From assembly GCA_902785755.1 (NCBI GenBank), contig CACZZO010000021.1, forward strand, positions 22,852 to 86,851: DNA of 64,000 nt, given 5' to 3'. This document shows, piece after piece, positions 35,020 to 43,836 of the stretch (the stretch's first letter is position 1; every line of letters starts with the position of its first letter). The stretch comes from an uncultured Bacteroidia bacterium (lineage in GTDB: Bacteria > Bacteroidota > Bacteroidia > Bacteroidales > F082). Below the pieces are notes generated by a model that saw nothing but the letters and a program-made list of their open reading frames with translations, made no database searches and had not been told where the DNA came from. The translations under genes were made by a program, and so were the position numbers.

Positions 35020-36189
35020 TTATTCAGGTTTGCTATCCAAATTGACTTTCACGGCATTGAAACGCCTACCATCGTTTTCAGGCAGGCCATCGCCGATGTT
35101 CTCCAAACCGCAGGCGTTCAATATCTTACCTTTGATGTCAGTGTTTTGCATCCAACCCGTAAATTGCTCTGCACCCGGCCCGTAGGCGTACACCATCACG
35201 GGCAGACAGGTGTGGCTTCCAGTGGAATAATTGAAAACCATGTTGGTATATTTCCCTTTCGGGTCGGGCAAGGTCAGGCCGCCGGTTTCGTGGTCGGCAG
35301 TGACGACGACAAGCGTGTTGCCATGTTCCTCAGCGTAGTCCAAGGCCAATTGGATGGCATTGCTGAAATCAACAACCTCATTGACCATCCAAGCTGAGTC
35401 GTTGCCATGACATGCGAAGTCGATTTGCGAGCCTTCCACCATGAGGAAGAAACCGTTTTCAGCATCGTCCAAAGTCTGCAAAGCCGTCTTCACGGCACGA
35501 GGCAGGAAGTCGCCACGCTTGGCAGCAGGCGGCATGTGATCGTCGTTGGCCAAAACCGCATACTTCTTGCAAGTCACATCAATATCGGCAAGGGTGTCGT
35601 ACACTTTCCAGCCCAATTCGTTCTCCATGCGTTCAACAAGGTTGATGCCGTCCTTGCGCTGGTTGAAATGCTTCATGCCTCCTCCGATGGCCAAATTAAT
35701 GTTTTTTGCCTCAGCCAATTGCAATGCGATTTCCTCATATTGGCGACGATGTGGCACCTTGGCATAGAAACAAGCAGGCGTGGCATGGGTGATGTAGCTC
35801 GTCACCACAATGCCCGTTTCCTTGCCTTGCTCGGCAAAGACCTCAAGCAGGGTCTTTACGGGAATCGAGTCGGGATTCATGCCCACCATAGCGTTTCTGG
35901 TCTTGTGGTCGCTGGCCAAAGCCGTACCACCCGCCGCCGAGTCGGTGATGTCGTTACTGGCCGAGTGTGTATCCACCACGCCGATGTAAGGGAACTTGGG
36001 GAAAACCAACTCCTGACGGGTGGCCAACATGCCGGCATAGACTTGCGGCAAAGCCGTTCCGTCACCGATGAAATAAATGACGTTCAATGCTTTAGGAGGT
36101 TCTTGGGCAATTACTTTTTTACTGCCAAATGAGGACAAAGTGCCCAAAAGTATCAGGGCAAAAAGGGAGTAAAGAGATAGTTTTTTCAT
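35020..36189 (-). CDS. Alkaline phosphatase (PhoA family), exported
   Basis: 389 residues from the ATG at 36189. An in-frame extension to 36357 is rejected because it would be translated from a palindromic repeat and would bury the signal peptide (LYSLFALILLGTLSSFGS). Family blocks: VIYFIGDG (metal Asp), the nucleophile Ser near residue 84 in ITDSAAGGTALA, THATPACFYAKV, FFLMVEGSQIDFACHGND and TADHETGG with its metal-binding histidine. These zinc/magnesium sites appear intact. The enzyme hydrolyses phosphate monoesters in the periplasm or at the surface. The GT2 fusion gene follows 14 bp later. No Pho-box-like element was identified. Confidence 0.9.
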   Translation of the reverse strand: MKKLSLYSLFALILLGTLSSFGSKKVIAQEPPKALNVIYFIGDGTALPQVYAGMLATRQELVFPKFPYIGVVDTHSASNDITDSAAGGTALASDHKTRNAMVGMNPDSIPVKTLLEVFAEQGKETGIVVTSYITHATPACFYAKVPHRRQYEEIALQLAEAKNINLAIGGGMKHFNQRKDGINLVERMENELGWKVYDTLADIDVTCKKYAVLANDDHMPPAAKRGDFLPRAVKTALQTLDDAENGFFLMVEGSQIDFACHGNDSAWMVNEVVDFSNAIQLALDYAEEHGNTLVVVTADHETGGLTLPDPKGKYTNMVFNYSTGSHTCLPVMVYAYGPGAEQFTGWMQNTDIKGKILNACGLENIGDGLPENDGRRFNAVKVNLDSKPE

Positions 36190-36226
36190 ATTGGATGGAT
36201 TCAATTGTTCGACTGACAGCCGCTTG

Positions 36227-36302
36227 GCGTCTTTGCGAACACAGTGAAGCAATCCAAAGGACAAACTGCCAAAGTGGACTGCTTCGTTCCTCGCAGTGAC
36301 GC
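36227..36302. repeat. Imperfect inverted repeat upstream of alkaline phosphatase
   Basis: The two arms (about 30 and 28 nt) begin GCGTC..TGCGA and converge on AAGCAATCCA and TGGACTGCTTCGTTCCTCGC. This pattern is like short interspersed palindromic elements seen in many bacterial genomes. It occupies the intergenic space and extends the phosphatase frame artificially. Confidence 0.55.
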
Positions 36303-36337
36303 AATGCGACAAAATAACAACATAAAAATTAGCCGTT

Positions 36338-37291
36338 TTATTGCTTTCGAGCAACAACTTTTTTCACGGCCTCAACGATGTCGGGTGTGTCCAAATGATA
36401 GAATTTCAGCAGTTCTTCAGGCTTTCCGCTTTGTCCGAACTCATCATTAATGGCGACCATCTCCATCGGGCAAGGCATGTTCAAGGCCAAAACCTGAGCA
36501 ATGCTGTCGCCCAAACCGCCATTGCGCTGATGTTCCTCCGCCGTAACCACGCAACGGGTCTTCCCTACTGATTTCAGCACGGCTTCCACATCCAACGGCT
36601 TGATGGTGTGAATGTTAATCAACTCTGCATTGATGCCCATCTCCTTCAAAATCGGCAACGCTTGAACGGCTTTCCAAACAAGGTGGCCGCAAGCAAAAAT
36701 GGTGACATCATTGCCTTCTTGCAGCATTTGCGCCTTCCCGATGATGAACTTCTCGTCCACAGGGGTGAAATTCGGCACTTTCGGGCGACCGAAACGCAGG
36801 TAAACAGGTCCGTCGTATTCGGCGACGGCGAGGGTCGCGTTCTTGGTTTGGTTGAAGTCGCAAGGCACGATGACCGTCATGTTGGGCAACATCTTCATCA
36901 GGCCGATGTCCTCAAGGATTTGGTGCGTGGCGCCGTCCTCGCCGAGGGTAAGTCCGGCATGTGAGGCGGCAATTTTCACGTTCTTGTTGGAATAGGCCAC
37001 GCTTTGGCGAATTTGGTCGTAGACGCGCCCCGTGGCAAAAGCCGCGAAAGTACCCGTGAACGGCACGAAACCGCTCAAAGCCATGCCAGCCGCCATGTCA
37101 ATCATATTGGCCTCGGCGATGCCCGTCTGGAAAAAACGGTTGGGAAATTCCTTGGCGAAGTCGCCCATTTTCAATGAGCCGGTGAGGTCGGCGCAATAGG
37201 CTACCACCTTGGGATTGCGGCGACCTGCTTCGAGCAAACCTTCACCGAACCCCGATCTTGTATCTTTTTGGTTTTGAATAGTGAAATCCAT
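36338..37291 (-). CDS. Transketolase, C-terminal subunit
   Basis: 317 residues covering the pyrimidine-binding and C-terminal domains of a split transketolase: [31 protein letters not shown] (Glu that activates thiamin diphosphate), [30 protein letters not shown] and the C-terminal [14 protein letters not shown]. Together with the N-terminal subunit upstream (37414-38256) it would transfer two-carbon ketol units in the pentose phosphate pathway, or act as a related DXPS/transketolase-like enzyme. The two genes are 122 bp apart, separated by a palindromic repeat. The start ATG follows directly from [18 protein letters not shown]. Confidence 0.88.
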   Translation of the reverse strand: MDFTIQNQKDTRSGFGEGLLEAGRRNPKVVAYCADLTGSLKMGDFAKEFPNRFFQTGIAEANMIDMAAGMALSGFVPFTGTFAAFATGRVYDQIRQSVAYSNKNVKIAASHAGLTLGEDGATHQILEDIGLMKMLPNMTVIVPCDFNQTKNATLAVAEYDGPVYLRFGRPKVPNFTPVDEKFIIGKAQMLQEGNDVTIFACGHLVWKAVQALPILKEMGINAELINIHTIKPLDVEAVLKSVGKTRCVVTAEEHQRNGGLGDSIAQVLALNMPCPMEMVAINDEFGQSGKPEELLKFYHLDTPDIVEAVKKVVARKQ

Positions 37292-37337
37292 ATTTCTATG
37301 TTGAATTGTTGATTGTTTAATTGTTGAGCTGTTGGTC

Positions 37338-37405
37338 GGGGCCTTCGACAGGCTCAGGCACCCTCAGTCTCGTAAAAACAAGGTCCCTGAGCTTGTCGAA
37401 GGGCC
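37338..37405. repeat. Interspersed inverted repeat between transketolase subunit genes
   Basis: Arms GCCTTCGACAGGCTCAGG (37341-37358) and CCTGAGCTTGTCGAAGGG (37386-37403) face each other over a 27-nt loop. This arm sequence is a common interspersed palindrome in Bacteroidota and other phyla. It may act as an mRNA hairpin separating the two cistrons. Confidence 0.7.
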
Positions 37406-37413
37406 GGCATAAA

Positions 37414-38256
37414 TTAGTAATCACCTAAAGTCTCCTCCAACTGTGAAAGCGCGTTGGCGGCCTGCTCGTCGTTGGGCGGAGTGCCGTGCCATTTGTGAGT
37501 GCCCATCATAAAGTCCACGCCCATGCCCATTTCGGTATGCGCGAGGATGAGTTGCGGCTTGCCTTGACAGGCGTTTTCGCGGGCGAATTTCAGGGTGTTC
37601 ACCACAGCCTGCATATTGTTGCCGCTCATTTCGAGAACCTCCCAGCCAAAAGCCTCGTACTTGGCGCGAAGGTCGCCGAGGTTCATCACGTCATCGGTTG
37701 AGCCGTCAATCTGTTTCTTGTTGTAGTCAATAATGGCGATGAGGTTGTCGACTCCTTTGACAGGCGCATACATGGCTGCCTCCCAAATCTGGCCTTCCTC
37801 CTGTTCGCCGTCGCCCATGAGGACGAAAACAAGGTGATTGTCGCCGTTCAATTTCTTGGCTTGTGCCGCACCGATGGCCACCGAAAGCCCCTGCCCCAAC
37901 GAGCCAGAGGCGATTCGCACGCCCGGCAAGCCCTCAGCCGTGGTGGGATGCCCTTGCAGGCGTGTGCCAAGATGGCGGAAGGTAGCGAGTTCACTTACAG
38001 GGAAATAGCCACGCCGCGCCATGATGCTATAGAGCATCGGACTGATGTGGCCGTTGGAGAGGAAAAACATGTCCTCGCCGTTGCCGTCCATGCGGAAATT
38101 GGCGGGGTCGATTTGCATTTGGTCGAAGTAAAGGGCTGTAACAATGTCAGTTGCGCCCAAAGAGCCGCCCGGATGCCCCGACTGGCACCCATGCACCATG
38201 CGGATAATGTCGCGGCGCACTTGGGTAGCGGTTCTTTCTAATTCGTTGATGGTCAT
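37414..38256 (-). CDS. Transketolase, N-terminal subunit
   Basis: 280 residues carrying the diphosphate-binding domain: HGCQSGHPGGSLGATDIVTALYF, LSNGHISPMLYSIMARRG, LGQGLSVAIGAAQAKKL, and the thiamin-diphosphate/Mg motif MGDGEQEEGQIWEA followed by IIDYNKKQID (GDG...N pattern). It is cytoplasmic and pairs with the C-terminal subunit encoded next. Split transketolases of this layout are common in Bacteroidales and Firmicutes. The ATG at 38256 gives the expected MTINELERTATQVRRDI start. Confidence 0.9.
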   Translation of the reverse strand: MTINELERTATQVRRDIIRMVHGCQSGHPGGSLGATDIVTALYFDQMQIDPANFRMDGNGEDMFFLSNGHISPMLYSIMARRGYFPVSELATFRHLGTRLQGHPTTAEGLPGVRIASGSLGQGLSVAIGAAQAKKLNGDNHLVFVLMGDGEQEEGQIWEAAMYAPVKGVDNLIAIIDYNKKQIDGSTDDVMNLGDLRAKYEAFGWEVLEMSGNNMQAVVNTLKFARENACQGKPQLILAHTEMGMGVDFMMGTHKWHGTPPNDEQAANALSQLEETLGDY

Positions 38257-38307
38257 ATTGGAAGTATTTTGAAGTTCAGAAAATCGAGTGCAAAGCTACG
38301 GAAAAAA

Positions 38308-38496
38308 CTATTCCAAATCACTCTTATCGACCTTGTTTTTCTTTCGGTCGTAGTCTTTCTTCGACTTATGCACCTTCGATGGCCGCATACTGACTTGCTT
38401 ACCATACTGCTTGATTTCCTTCTCGCGGTCGGCTTTGAGGAGGGATTTTAGGGTGCTGAATTGCTTTTTCTTGGGCTTTTTGGATTTGGATTTCAT
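38308..38496 (-). CDS. Small highly basic hypothetical protein (62 aa)
   Basis: 62 residues, about 40 percent Lys/Arg, no membrane segment: MKSKSKKPKKKQFSTLKSLL and ending KKNKVDKSDLE. Small lysine-rich proteins of this kind are recurrent in Bacteroidales, but no function is known to me. It lies between hsdR and the transketolase genes on the same strand. RNA or ribosome association is possible from the charge, but nothing shows it. Confidence 0.55.
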   Translation of the reverse strand: MKSKSKKPKKKQFSTLKSLLKADREKEIKQYGKQVSMRPSKVHKSKKDYDRKKNKVDKSDLE

Positions 38497-38530
38497 AATT
38501 TATGCTACTAATTTTCAATTGTTTCAATCA

Positions 38531-41500
38531 CTACGCCGCCCCGCCATACTGCTGATAGACAAAGTCATACACCGCATCGCGGTAAAAGTCAATTGTTTCG
38601 TCCGGATAAGACTCAGGAAGTTCTTTCCATAGTATTACCCGAATAGTGTTAATAATGGCCGCTTTCGTCTCTGGTTTGTCAAACGGACGATTCATCGTTG
38701 CCAGCTGCTCCTTGATTTTCTCCAAAAGGTCCTTGGCAACCTTTTTCAGCTTCTTGATGTCTTCTTTCGTTAGGTCGTCTTTCATCAGCACATCGAACAT
38801 GGAGAGTTGCTCATCGTTCTCGAAACCCTCGCGGACATAGCGTTTTTCCTCTTCGGTCAGCTCATCCGACAACTTCATCAAATCCTCGAAGGTTTTCTCA
38901 ATGGTGACACGGTTTTGCTCGTTGTTGTAGTCGTGGATGATTGCCTGATACTTTTCGTAGAAGTTGATACGCAAGGGGTTCGCTGCCAACATCTGTGCAA
39001 TACGTTCCTGCAACAGGTCTTGTATGTCTTTCATAATGAGGTTCTTCTCGCGACTCTTGGCAAACTCATGTCTCAGCAGGTCGAAATTGATGCCGCTGAT
39101 GTCGAAACGGCGGGAATTGCTGTCGGATAACGTCAGGTTTTCCACCTCAAGATGCTCGCTGACAATCGCGTTGATTGCCACGCTAAGTTCGGTGATGTCG
39201 GCGTGTTTGCGTTTCTTTTGCAATTCCTTGTAGATGGCTTCAATGGCATCCTTTTGTTGCTTCATCTCAGGAGTAATATCCTCGCGGTCAAGGTATTTCC
39301 ATAGTTTCAGCAAGGTAGTGGCAAAGGTGCAGTAAGTCTTTCTGATTTCCAGAGTCTCACATACAGCGTTGGCCGCCGACTTCAACAACGAAAGTTTGTA
39401 GAAACTCTCAGCCTCAATCAGTTCTTGCAGTTCAAAACCATGCTCTTTCAAGAATGTAGTGGCAGCGGCTATGGTCTGGGTTACCTGCTTGATAAGTTCT
39501 TTTTTGTCGATGGTTGGGTCGTTGCCATTGGCACCTCCATCAGGATTGGCGGTATAGTCGGCCAAGGCCTGCCGCAAGGCTTTCACGATGCCCATGTAGT
39601 CGATGATGAGGCCGTTGGTCTTGCCTTCGGCCACACGGTTGGCGCGGGCGATGGTCTGCATCAGCGTGTGGGCTTTCATGGGTTTGTCGATGTAGAGGCA
39701 CGACAGGGTCTTCACGTCGAAACCTGTCAGCCACATGGCGCAGACGAAGACGATGCGGAGCTTCGAGTCGGCATCTTTGAACTCTTTGTCGAGTTCGCGC
39801 TTCTCCATCTTCTCGCGGTGCGTCTTGATGTCCAAGCCCCACTTCTCAAAAGTCTGGATCTCGTTCTGCTCTTGCGAGACGACAACGGCCATCTCGGTCT
39901 CCTTCATCCACTCCAACTTGCGCGTCAGCTCCTGCACTTCTTGTTGCGAGGTGCAGGCGGCAATGGTCTGCTCCAAAGCCTTGATTTCTTGCTGCCAGTA
40001 TTCCTGAGCGTAGTCGTACATGCGCACACAAGTCACTTTGTTGTAGCATACGAACATGGCCTTGCCTGAAGTCCAGAGGTCGCTGTAGTGTTTCACGAAG
40101 TCTTGTGCCACGATGCGCAGCCTGGATCTTGCGGTCAGCAGGTGGACTTCCTTGGAAAACTCACGTTCCAGCTTGGCCAATTGCGAGGCATCCATGTCGC
40201 CGGCCTGCTCCAAGGCGGCGGCAATCTCCTCGTTGATTTCGGGATTCTTCAGGTCTTTCAGCTTCTCGCCACGGTTCTCGTAGAACAAAGGCACGGTGGC
40301 CTTGTCGTCCACTGCGCGTTTGAAGTCGTATATGCTGACATAGCCGCCAAAGGTGCGGGCGGTGATGTTGTCGTTGGAAAGCAAGGGCGTGCCCGTGAAT
40401 CCGATGCGGTGTGCCGTAGGCAACAAGTGCATGAGATTTTCGGCGAAGATACCGTTTTGCGTGCGGTGCGCCTCGTCGCTCATCACGATAATGTCATGGT
40501 CGGGATGGATGGGTATGGCGTTGGGGTCGTTGAACTTTTGGATGAGTGAGAAGATGAAGGAAGGATTGCCTCTCAGCTTGGCTTTCAGGTCTTCACCGCT
40601 CGAAGCGATGAACTTCTCGGCCTTCACCTTGCCCAACAGCCCGCAGTTCTCGAAAGTATCACTGATTTGCTTGTTCAGCTCGTCGCGGTCGGTGAGGACA
40701 ACGATGGTTGGCGAACCTTCAAACTTGCGACGTATCTTCTGCGACAGAAACACCATCGAATAGCTCTTGCCGCTGCCTTGCGTATGCCAAAACACGCCCA
40801 ACTTGCCGTTGAGATACTGACGGTTGCGATACATCTCAACAGCTTGGTTCACACCAAGATACTGGTGGTTGCGGGCCAATATCTTCGCTATGTTGCCGCC
40901 CGAGTGGTCGTAGAGGATGAAATTCTCCAACAGGTCGAGGAAGTTCTCTTTCTTGCAGATGCCGCGTAGCATGGTAGGCAATTCGATATTGCCCTCCTCC
41001 ATCTCGTTGAGGCGTTTCCATTCGTGGAAAAACTCCCATTTCGAGTCGATGGTGCCCACCCGTGCCTCCAAACCGTTGCTGAACATGATGAAGGCGTTGT
41101 GGTAGAACAATTGCGGGATGGTGTCTAAATAGTCGCGGTAGTTCATGTTGAAGGCATCCACCACTTCCACGTCATGGTTTTTCAGTTCCATGAAAAGCAA
41201 GGGGATGCCGTTGACGAAACCCACGATGTCGACACGGCGGCGATAGAGGGCGCCATGCACCCACAGCTCGCGCACACAAAGGAACTCGTTCTTGTCGGGC
41301 GCGTTGAAGTCGATGACCTTGGCGCGCACTTCCTCGGTCTCGCCGTTGGGTTTTATGCGCGTAACAGGTACGCCGTCGCGGATGTATTGATACTTCTGCT
41401 CGTTGATTTGCATCAGCGTCTGGCTGCTCATGCGCTCGGTCATGCGCTCCACGGCTTCTTGCAGTTGCTTTTCGGTGAGCCAAGGGTTGAGGGCCTTGAG

Positions 41501-41677
41501 GGCCTTGCAGAAATGGCGGGTGAGCAGCACTTCATGGTAAGTGGCGCGGCCCAATGTGCCGTCCTTGCCCAAGGTTTCTTGGTCGAAGGCATAGATGCTC
41601 TTCCAACCGAGTTCCTTTTCGATGAAATCGGCGGTGCTTCGCTGTATCAGTTGGTCTTCGCTGTAGTCGTTTGACAT
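38531..41677 (-). CDS. hsdR: Type I restriction enzyme, R (endonuclease/translocase) subunit
   Basis: 1048 residues. The nuclease domain has the PD-(D/E)xK pattern: Asp150 in RRRVDIVGF, then Glu164 and Lys166 in MELKNHD. The motor domain has Walker A (HTQGSGKS, 298-305), DEAH (401-404), GFTGTPLL and later helicase motifs (IARANRVAEGKTNGLIIDY). HsdR binds the HsdM/HsdS methylase, translocates DNA with ATP and cuts unmethylated DNA at a distance. Length is usual for the family and no motif is missing. Expected operon order is hsdM-fic-hsdS-hsdR, but a RAYT transposase with REP repeats (41690-42604) separates hsdS from hsdR, so hsdR transcription may be affected or may depend on read-through. 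Confidence 0.93.
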   Translation of the reverse strand: MSNDYSEDQLIQRSTADFIEKELGWKSIYAFDQETLGKDGTLGRATYHEVLLTRHFCKALKALNPWLTEKQLQEAVERMTERMSSQTLMQINEQKYQYIRDGVPVTRIKPNGETEEVRAKVIDFNAPDKNEFLCVRELWVHGALYRRRVDIVGFVNGIPLLFMELKNHDVEVVDAFNMNYRDYLDTIPQLFYHNAFIMFSNGLEARVGTIDSKWEFFHEWKRLNEMEEGNIELPTMLRGICKKENFLDLLENFILYDHSGGNIAKILARNHQYLGVNQAVEMYRNRQYLNGKLGVFWHTQGSGKSYSMVFLSQKIRRKFEGSPTIVVLTDRDELNKQISDTFENCGLLGKVKAEKFIASSGEDLKAKLRGNPSFIFSLIQKFNDPNAIPIHPDHDIIVMSDEAHRTQNGIFAENLMHLLPTAHRIGFTGTPLLSNDNITARTFGGYVSIYDFKRAVDDKATVPLFYENRGEKLKDLKNPEINEEIAAALEQAGDMDASQLAKLEREFSKEVHLLTARSRLRIVAQDFVKHYSDLWTSGKAMFVCYNKVTCVRMYDYAQEYWQQEIKALEQTIAACTSQQEVQELTRKLEWMKETEMAVVVSQEQNEIQTFEKWGLDIKTHREKMEKRELDKEFKDADSKLRIVFVCAMWLTGFDVKTLSCLYIDKPMKAHTLMQTIARANRVAEGKTNGLIIDYMGIVKALRQALADYTANPDGGANGNDPTIDKKELIKQVTQTIAAATTFLKEHGFELQELIEAESFYKLSLLKSAANAVCETLEIRKTYCTFATTLLKLWKYLDREDITPEMKQQKDAIEAIYKELQKKRKHADITELSVAINAIVSEHLEVENLTLSDSNSRRFDISGINFDLLRHEFAKSREKNLIMKDIQDLLQERIAQMLAANPLRINFYEKYQAIIHDYNNEQNRVTIEKTFEDLMKLSDELTEEEKRYVREGFENDEQLSMFDVLMKDDLTKEDIKKLKKVAKDLLEKIKEQLATMNRPFDKPETKAAIINTIRVILWKELPESYPDETIDFYRDAVYDFVYQQYGGAA

Positions 41678-41689
41678 ATCTATTATGCT

Positions 41690-42604
41690 TTTGCCCCTTC
41701 GGGGCGGTTGTTGGATTCTATTGTCATACCCAAGGCGGTGCCGTTGGGTTGATAGCTCGCTGCCCTTTCGGGGCGACTGATGGATTCTGTTGTCATACCT
41801 AAGGCGGTGCCGTTAAGTTGATAGCTCGCTGCCCCTTCGGGGCGGCTGATGGATTCTGTCGTCATACCTAAGGCGATGCCGTTAGGTTGATAGCTCGCTG
41901 CCCCTTCGGGGCGACTGTATACCGTCCTTTTGTTGGTGTGAACGGCCTGAAAGGCCAATAAGCCATCAGTTCGGGACACCGTCCCGAATATTGTAGCGGA
42001 TGCGAAGCCTCGCCCTGAAAGGGCAAAAGCCTCCAACCCTACAGGAGATTCAGTCGGACAATACATACCTCTCATCATATTCAATATTGTATAATCGCAA
42101 AAAGCTCAAATACTCATCCCTGAAATTCTGTTTCTTATGGTGTTCTGCCTGATTGCCGATATAATTCAATACCCTATCGACTTGCGATTGGCTGACGGAG
42201 AATGCGCCATAGCCTCCCTGCCAAGCAAATCTTTCATACCTTGGTGAAAGCGTCTTTATCCAACGGCTACTATTCCGTTTCATCTCCTCCACAACATGCG
42301 CCACCGTCTCCGTCTTTGAGAACATTATCAAGGCATGGACGTGGTTCTCGACCCCTCCAACACGCAACACTTGGCAACCTGTTGTATTGACAAGCTGACC
42401 GATATAACTATGCACTCGTTCCAAATGCTCCGTTTCAATCGTCGGGCTGGTGGTTTTCGTATGGAAGACGATGTGCAGGTAGATTTTACATAGCGACTGT
42501 GACATATTCCTTAATTCTTTTGCCCCTTCAGGGCGTGGTTTGTTTGTGGGTTATACCCAGAGCGATGCACTGGGTTGATAGCTCGTTGCCCCTTCGGGGC
42601 GTCC
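41690..42604. mobile_element. RAYT/REP module between hsdS and hsdR
   Basis: A Y1-type REP-associated transposase gene (42050-42505) is flanked by palindromes. On one side are four units with 69-bp period, each headed by GCCCC-TTC-GGGGC (41693, 41762, 41831, 41900; the second has one changed base), plus GGCCTGAAAGGCC, CGGGAC-ACC-GTCCCG and GCCCTGAAAGGGC. On the other side two more palindromes start at 42522 and 42588. The unit also carries a conserved GATAGCTCGCTG and a GTCATACC..AAGGCG segment. No target-site duplication was identified. Confidence 0.75.
42050..42505 (-). CDS. REP-associated tyrosine transposase (RAYT, IS200-like Y1)
   Basis: 151 residues of the Y1/HUH transposase family: the HUH motif is HVH in GGVENHVHALIMF, and the likely catalytic Tyr is in VLNYIGNQAEHH. 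Other family blocks are YLHIVFHTKT near the start and FAWQGGYGAFSVSQ. RAYTs nick single-stranded DNA at REP palindromes and are thought to spread them. The gene begins 5 bp after the hsdS stop and is surrounded by REP units. All key residues are present, so it may be active. A second, divergent RAYT lies at 63149. Confidence 0.88.
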   Translation of the reverse strand: MSQSLCKIYLHIVFHTKTTSPTIETEHLERVHSYIGQLVNTTGCQVLRVGGVENHVHALIMFSKTETVAHVVEEMKRNSSRWIKTLSPRYERFAWQGGYGAFSVSQSQVDRVLNYIGNQAEHHKKQNFRDEYLSFLRLYNIEYDERYVLSD

Positions 42605-43836
42605 ACTTCCATCTCCCCTCCCATCAGCCTCGGCAGCAAACGGTCGCGGGCCTCGGTGAGAAGGCGGATTTGAGATGATTTATACTTAACTTGCTTGATA
42701 AGATTGGATGTTACATTGTTAAAGGCATATAAAACAGACTGAGATGGAACCAAAACCTCAAAGGCTTTTAAATCTGCCATTCTAATCCCTTTCTGCGCAC
42801 ATCCATGAGCGTTACTATGACAGTAATCTTGGATTTCCTTATCTAATAAAACTAAATACAGGAAAGAAGACGGAATGTTTGGCTTTGGCCGCATCGTAAA
42901 AACAGATTCACTGATATTCCAGTTTGTCACAGGCTTATCTATTAAATAGACTCTACCAATAGTTCCAATACCAGAGAAAAGCAAGTCACCCATTTGTAAA
43001 TCAGATCGTTTATTTATCTTTTCTAATGCTTCGTCATCAACTTTATCACATTTTTCATCAAAAGCCACATCATTATTAGACATATTCTTTATAGTGACAT
43101 AGTAATTATTGCCGCGCCCCAGAACAAAGTTTTTACGCGGATTTAATCCTGTTGCAAATTTACTTGTTAATTCTCCCAACTTCTTCCTCTCCCACCCCTC
43201 CGGCAGGCCATCCACCATCTTCGTGTTTTCATGCCCGGGGAAGCGCAACTCCACGAACCATTCCTTATAGAGCCGCTGCGCCGCTTCCTCCAACAGCTTG
43301 ATCTGCTTCTGGTAGTTCTCTATCAAGGTGTCGTAGCGGGAAAGGATGGTGGCGATGCGGTGTTGGATAGTTTTATCAGGAATTTCCACTTCCATACCAA
43401 GCAAGTCGTCATTGGCTAGACTTGCACGAGTCGTCATTGACGAAAAGGCCATAAATTTGGCTCTAAATTTCTTGGAGCGAAGATAATAGCCAATATACTC
43501 TGGGACAACTTCATCTGTAATTGGCCGAAGCCTTTTGGTGAATCCATTGTAGGTTGCATCGGGATAATCTTTAAGAGCCACAGAACTCATGCCTAACTCA
43601 TCCATCGTTTCGCTGGTTCTTGTAATAAACACATCACATTTCTTGATGGAACAAGCTTCTCTTTCTTTATCAGATGACTGAACCAAAGAATCTAATGTTT
43701 CTGGCAAGAACCAATTATTGAAAACATCTGAAAACGTCAGGAACGGGTAGCCACTTCCAAAAAATTGCCTCCCTTTGGAAAGTCCATTATGAACTTCATA
43801 GAGTTCTCCCAACTTCACTTTCTTCCACTCGCTCAT
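42511..43836 (-). CDS. hsdS: Type I restriction enzyme, S (specificity) subunit
   Basis: 441 residues with two target-recognition domains. TRD1 is about residues 1-150; the conserved coiled spacer with HRIATILSRYDTLIENYQKQ and AAQRLYKEWF is about 159-195; TRD2 begins at LPEGWERKKLGEL (about 211) and ends with the second conserved helix ending EARDRLLPRLMGGEME. It sets the DNA sequence recognised by HsdM and HsdR. The last 30 codons (412-441, from DAPKGQRAINP to HALKGQKN) are read from REP palindromes, so the natural C-terminus seems to have been replaced when the RAYT module inserted. The start overlaps the fic stop by 4 bp (ATGA). Confidence 0.92.
   Translation of the reverse strand: MSEWKKVKLGELYEVHNGLSKGRQFFGSGYPFLTFSDVFNNWFLPETLDSLVQSSDKEREACSIKKCDVFITRTSETMDELGMSSVALKDYPDATYNGFTKRLRPITDEVVPEYIGYYLRSKKFRAKFMAFSSMTTRASLANDDLLGMEVEIPDKTIQHRIATILSRYDTLIENYQKQIKLLEEAAQRLYKEWFVELRFPGHENTKMVDGLPEGWERKKLGELTSKFATGLNPRKNFVLGRGNNYYVTIKNMSNNDVAFDEKCDKVDDEALEKINKRSDLQMGDLLFSGIGTIGRVYLIDKPVTNWNISESVFTMRPKPNIPSSFLYLVLLDKEIQDYCHSNAHGCAQKGIRMADLKAFEVLVPSQSVLYAFNNVTSNLIKQVKYKSSQIRLLTEARDRLLPRLMGGEMEVDAPKGQRAINPVHRSGYNPQTNHALKGQKN

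Noticed and set aside
41683..42084. 133-codon frame with SRPEGAASYQ repeats
   Set aside because: Read entirely from the 69-bp REP array; the repeats explain the open frame.
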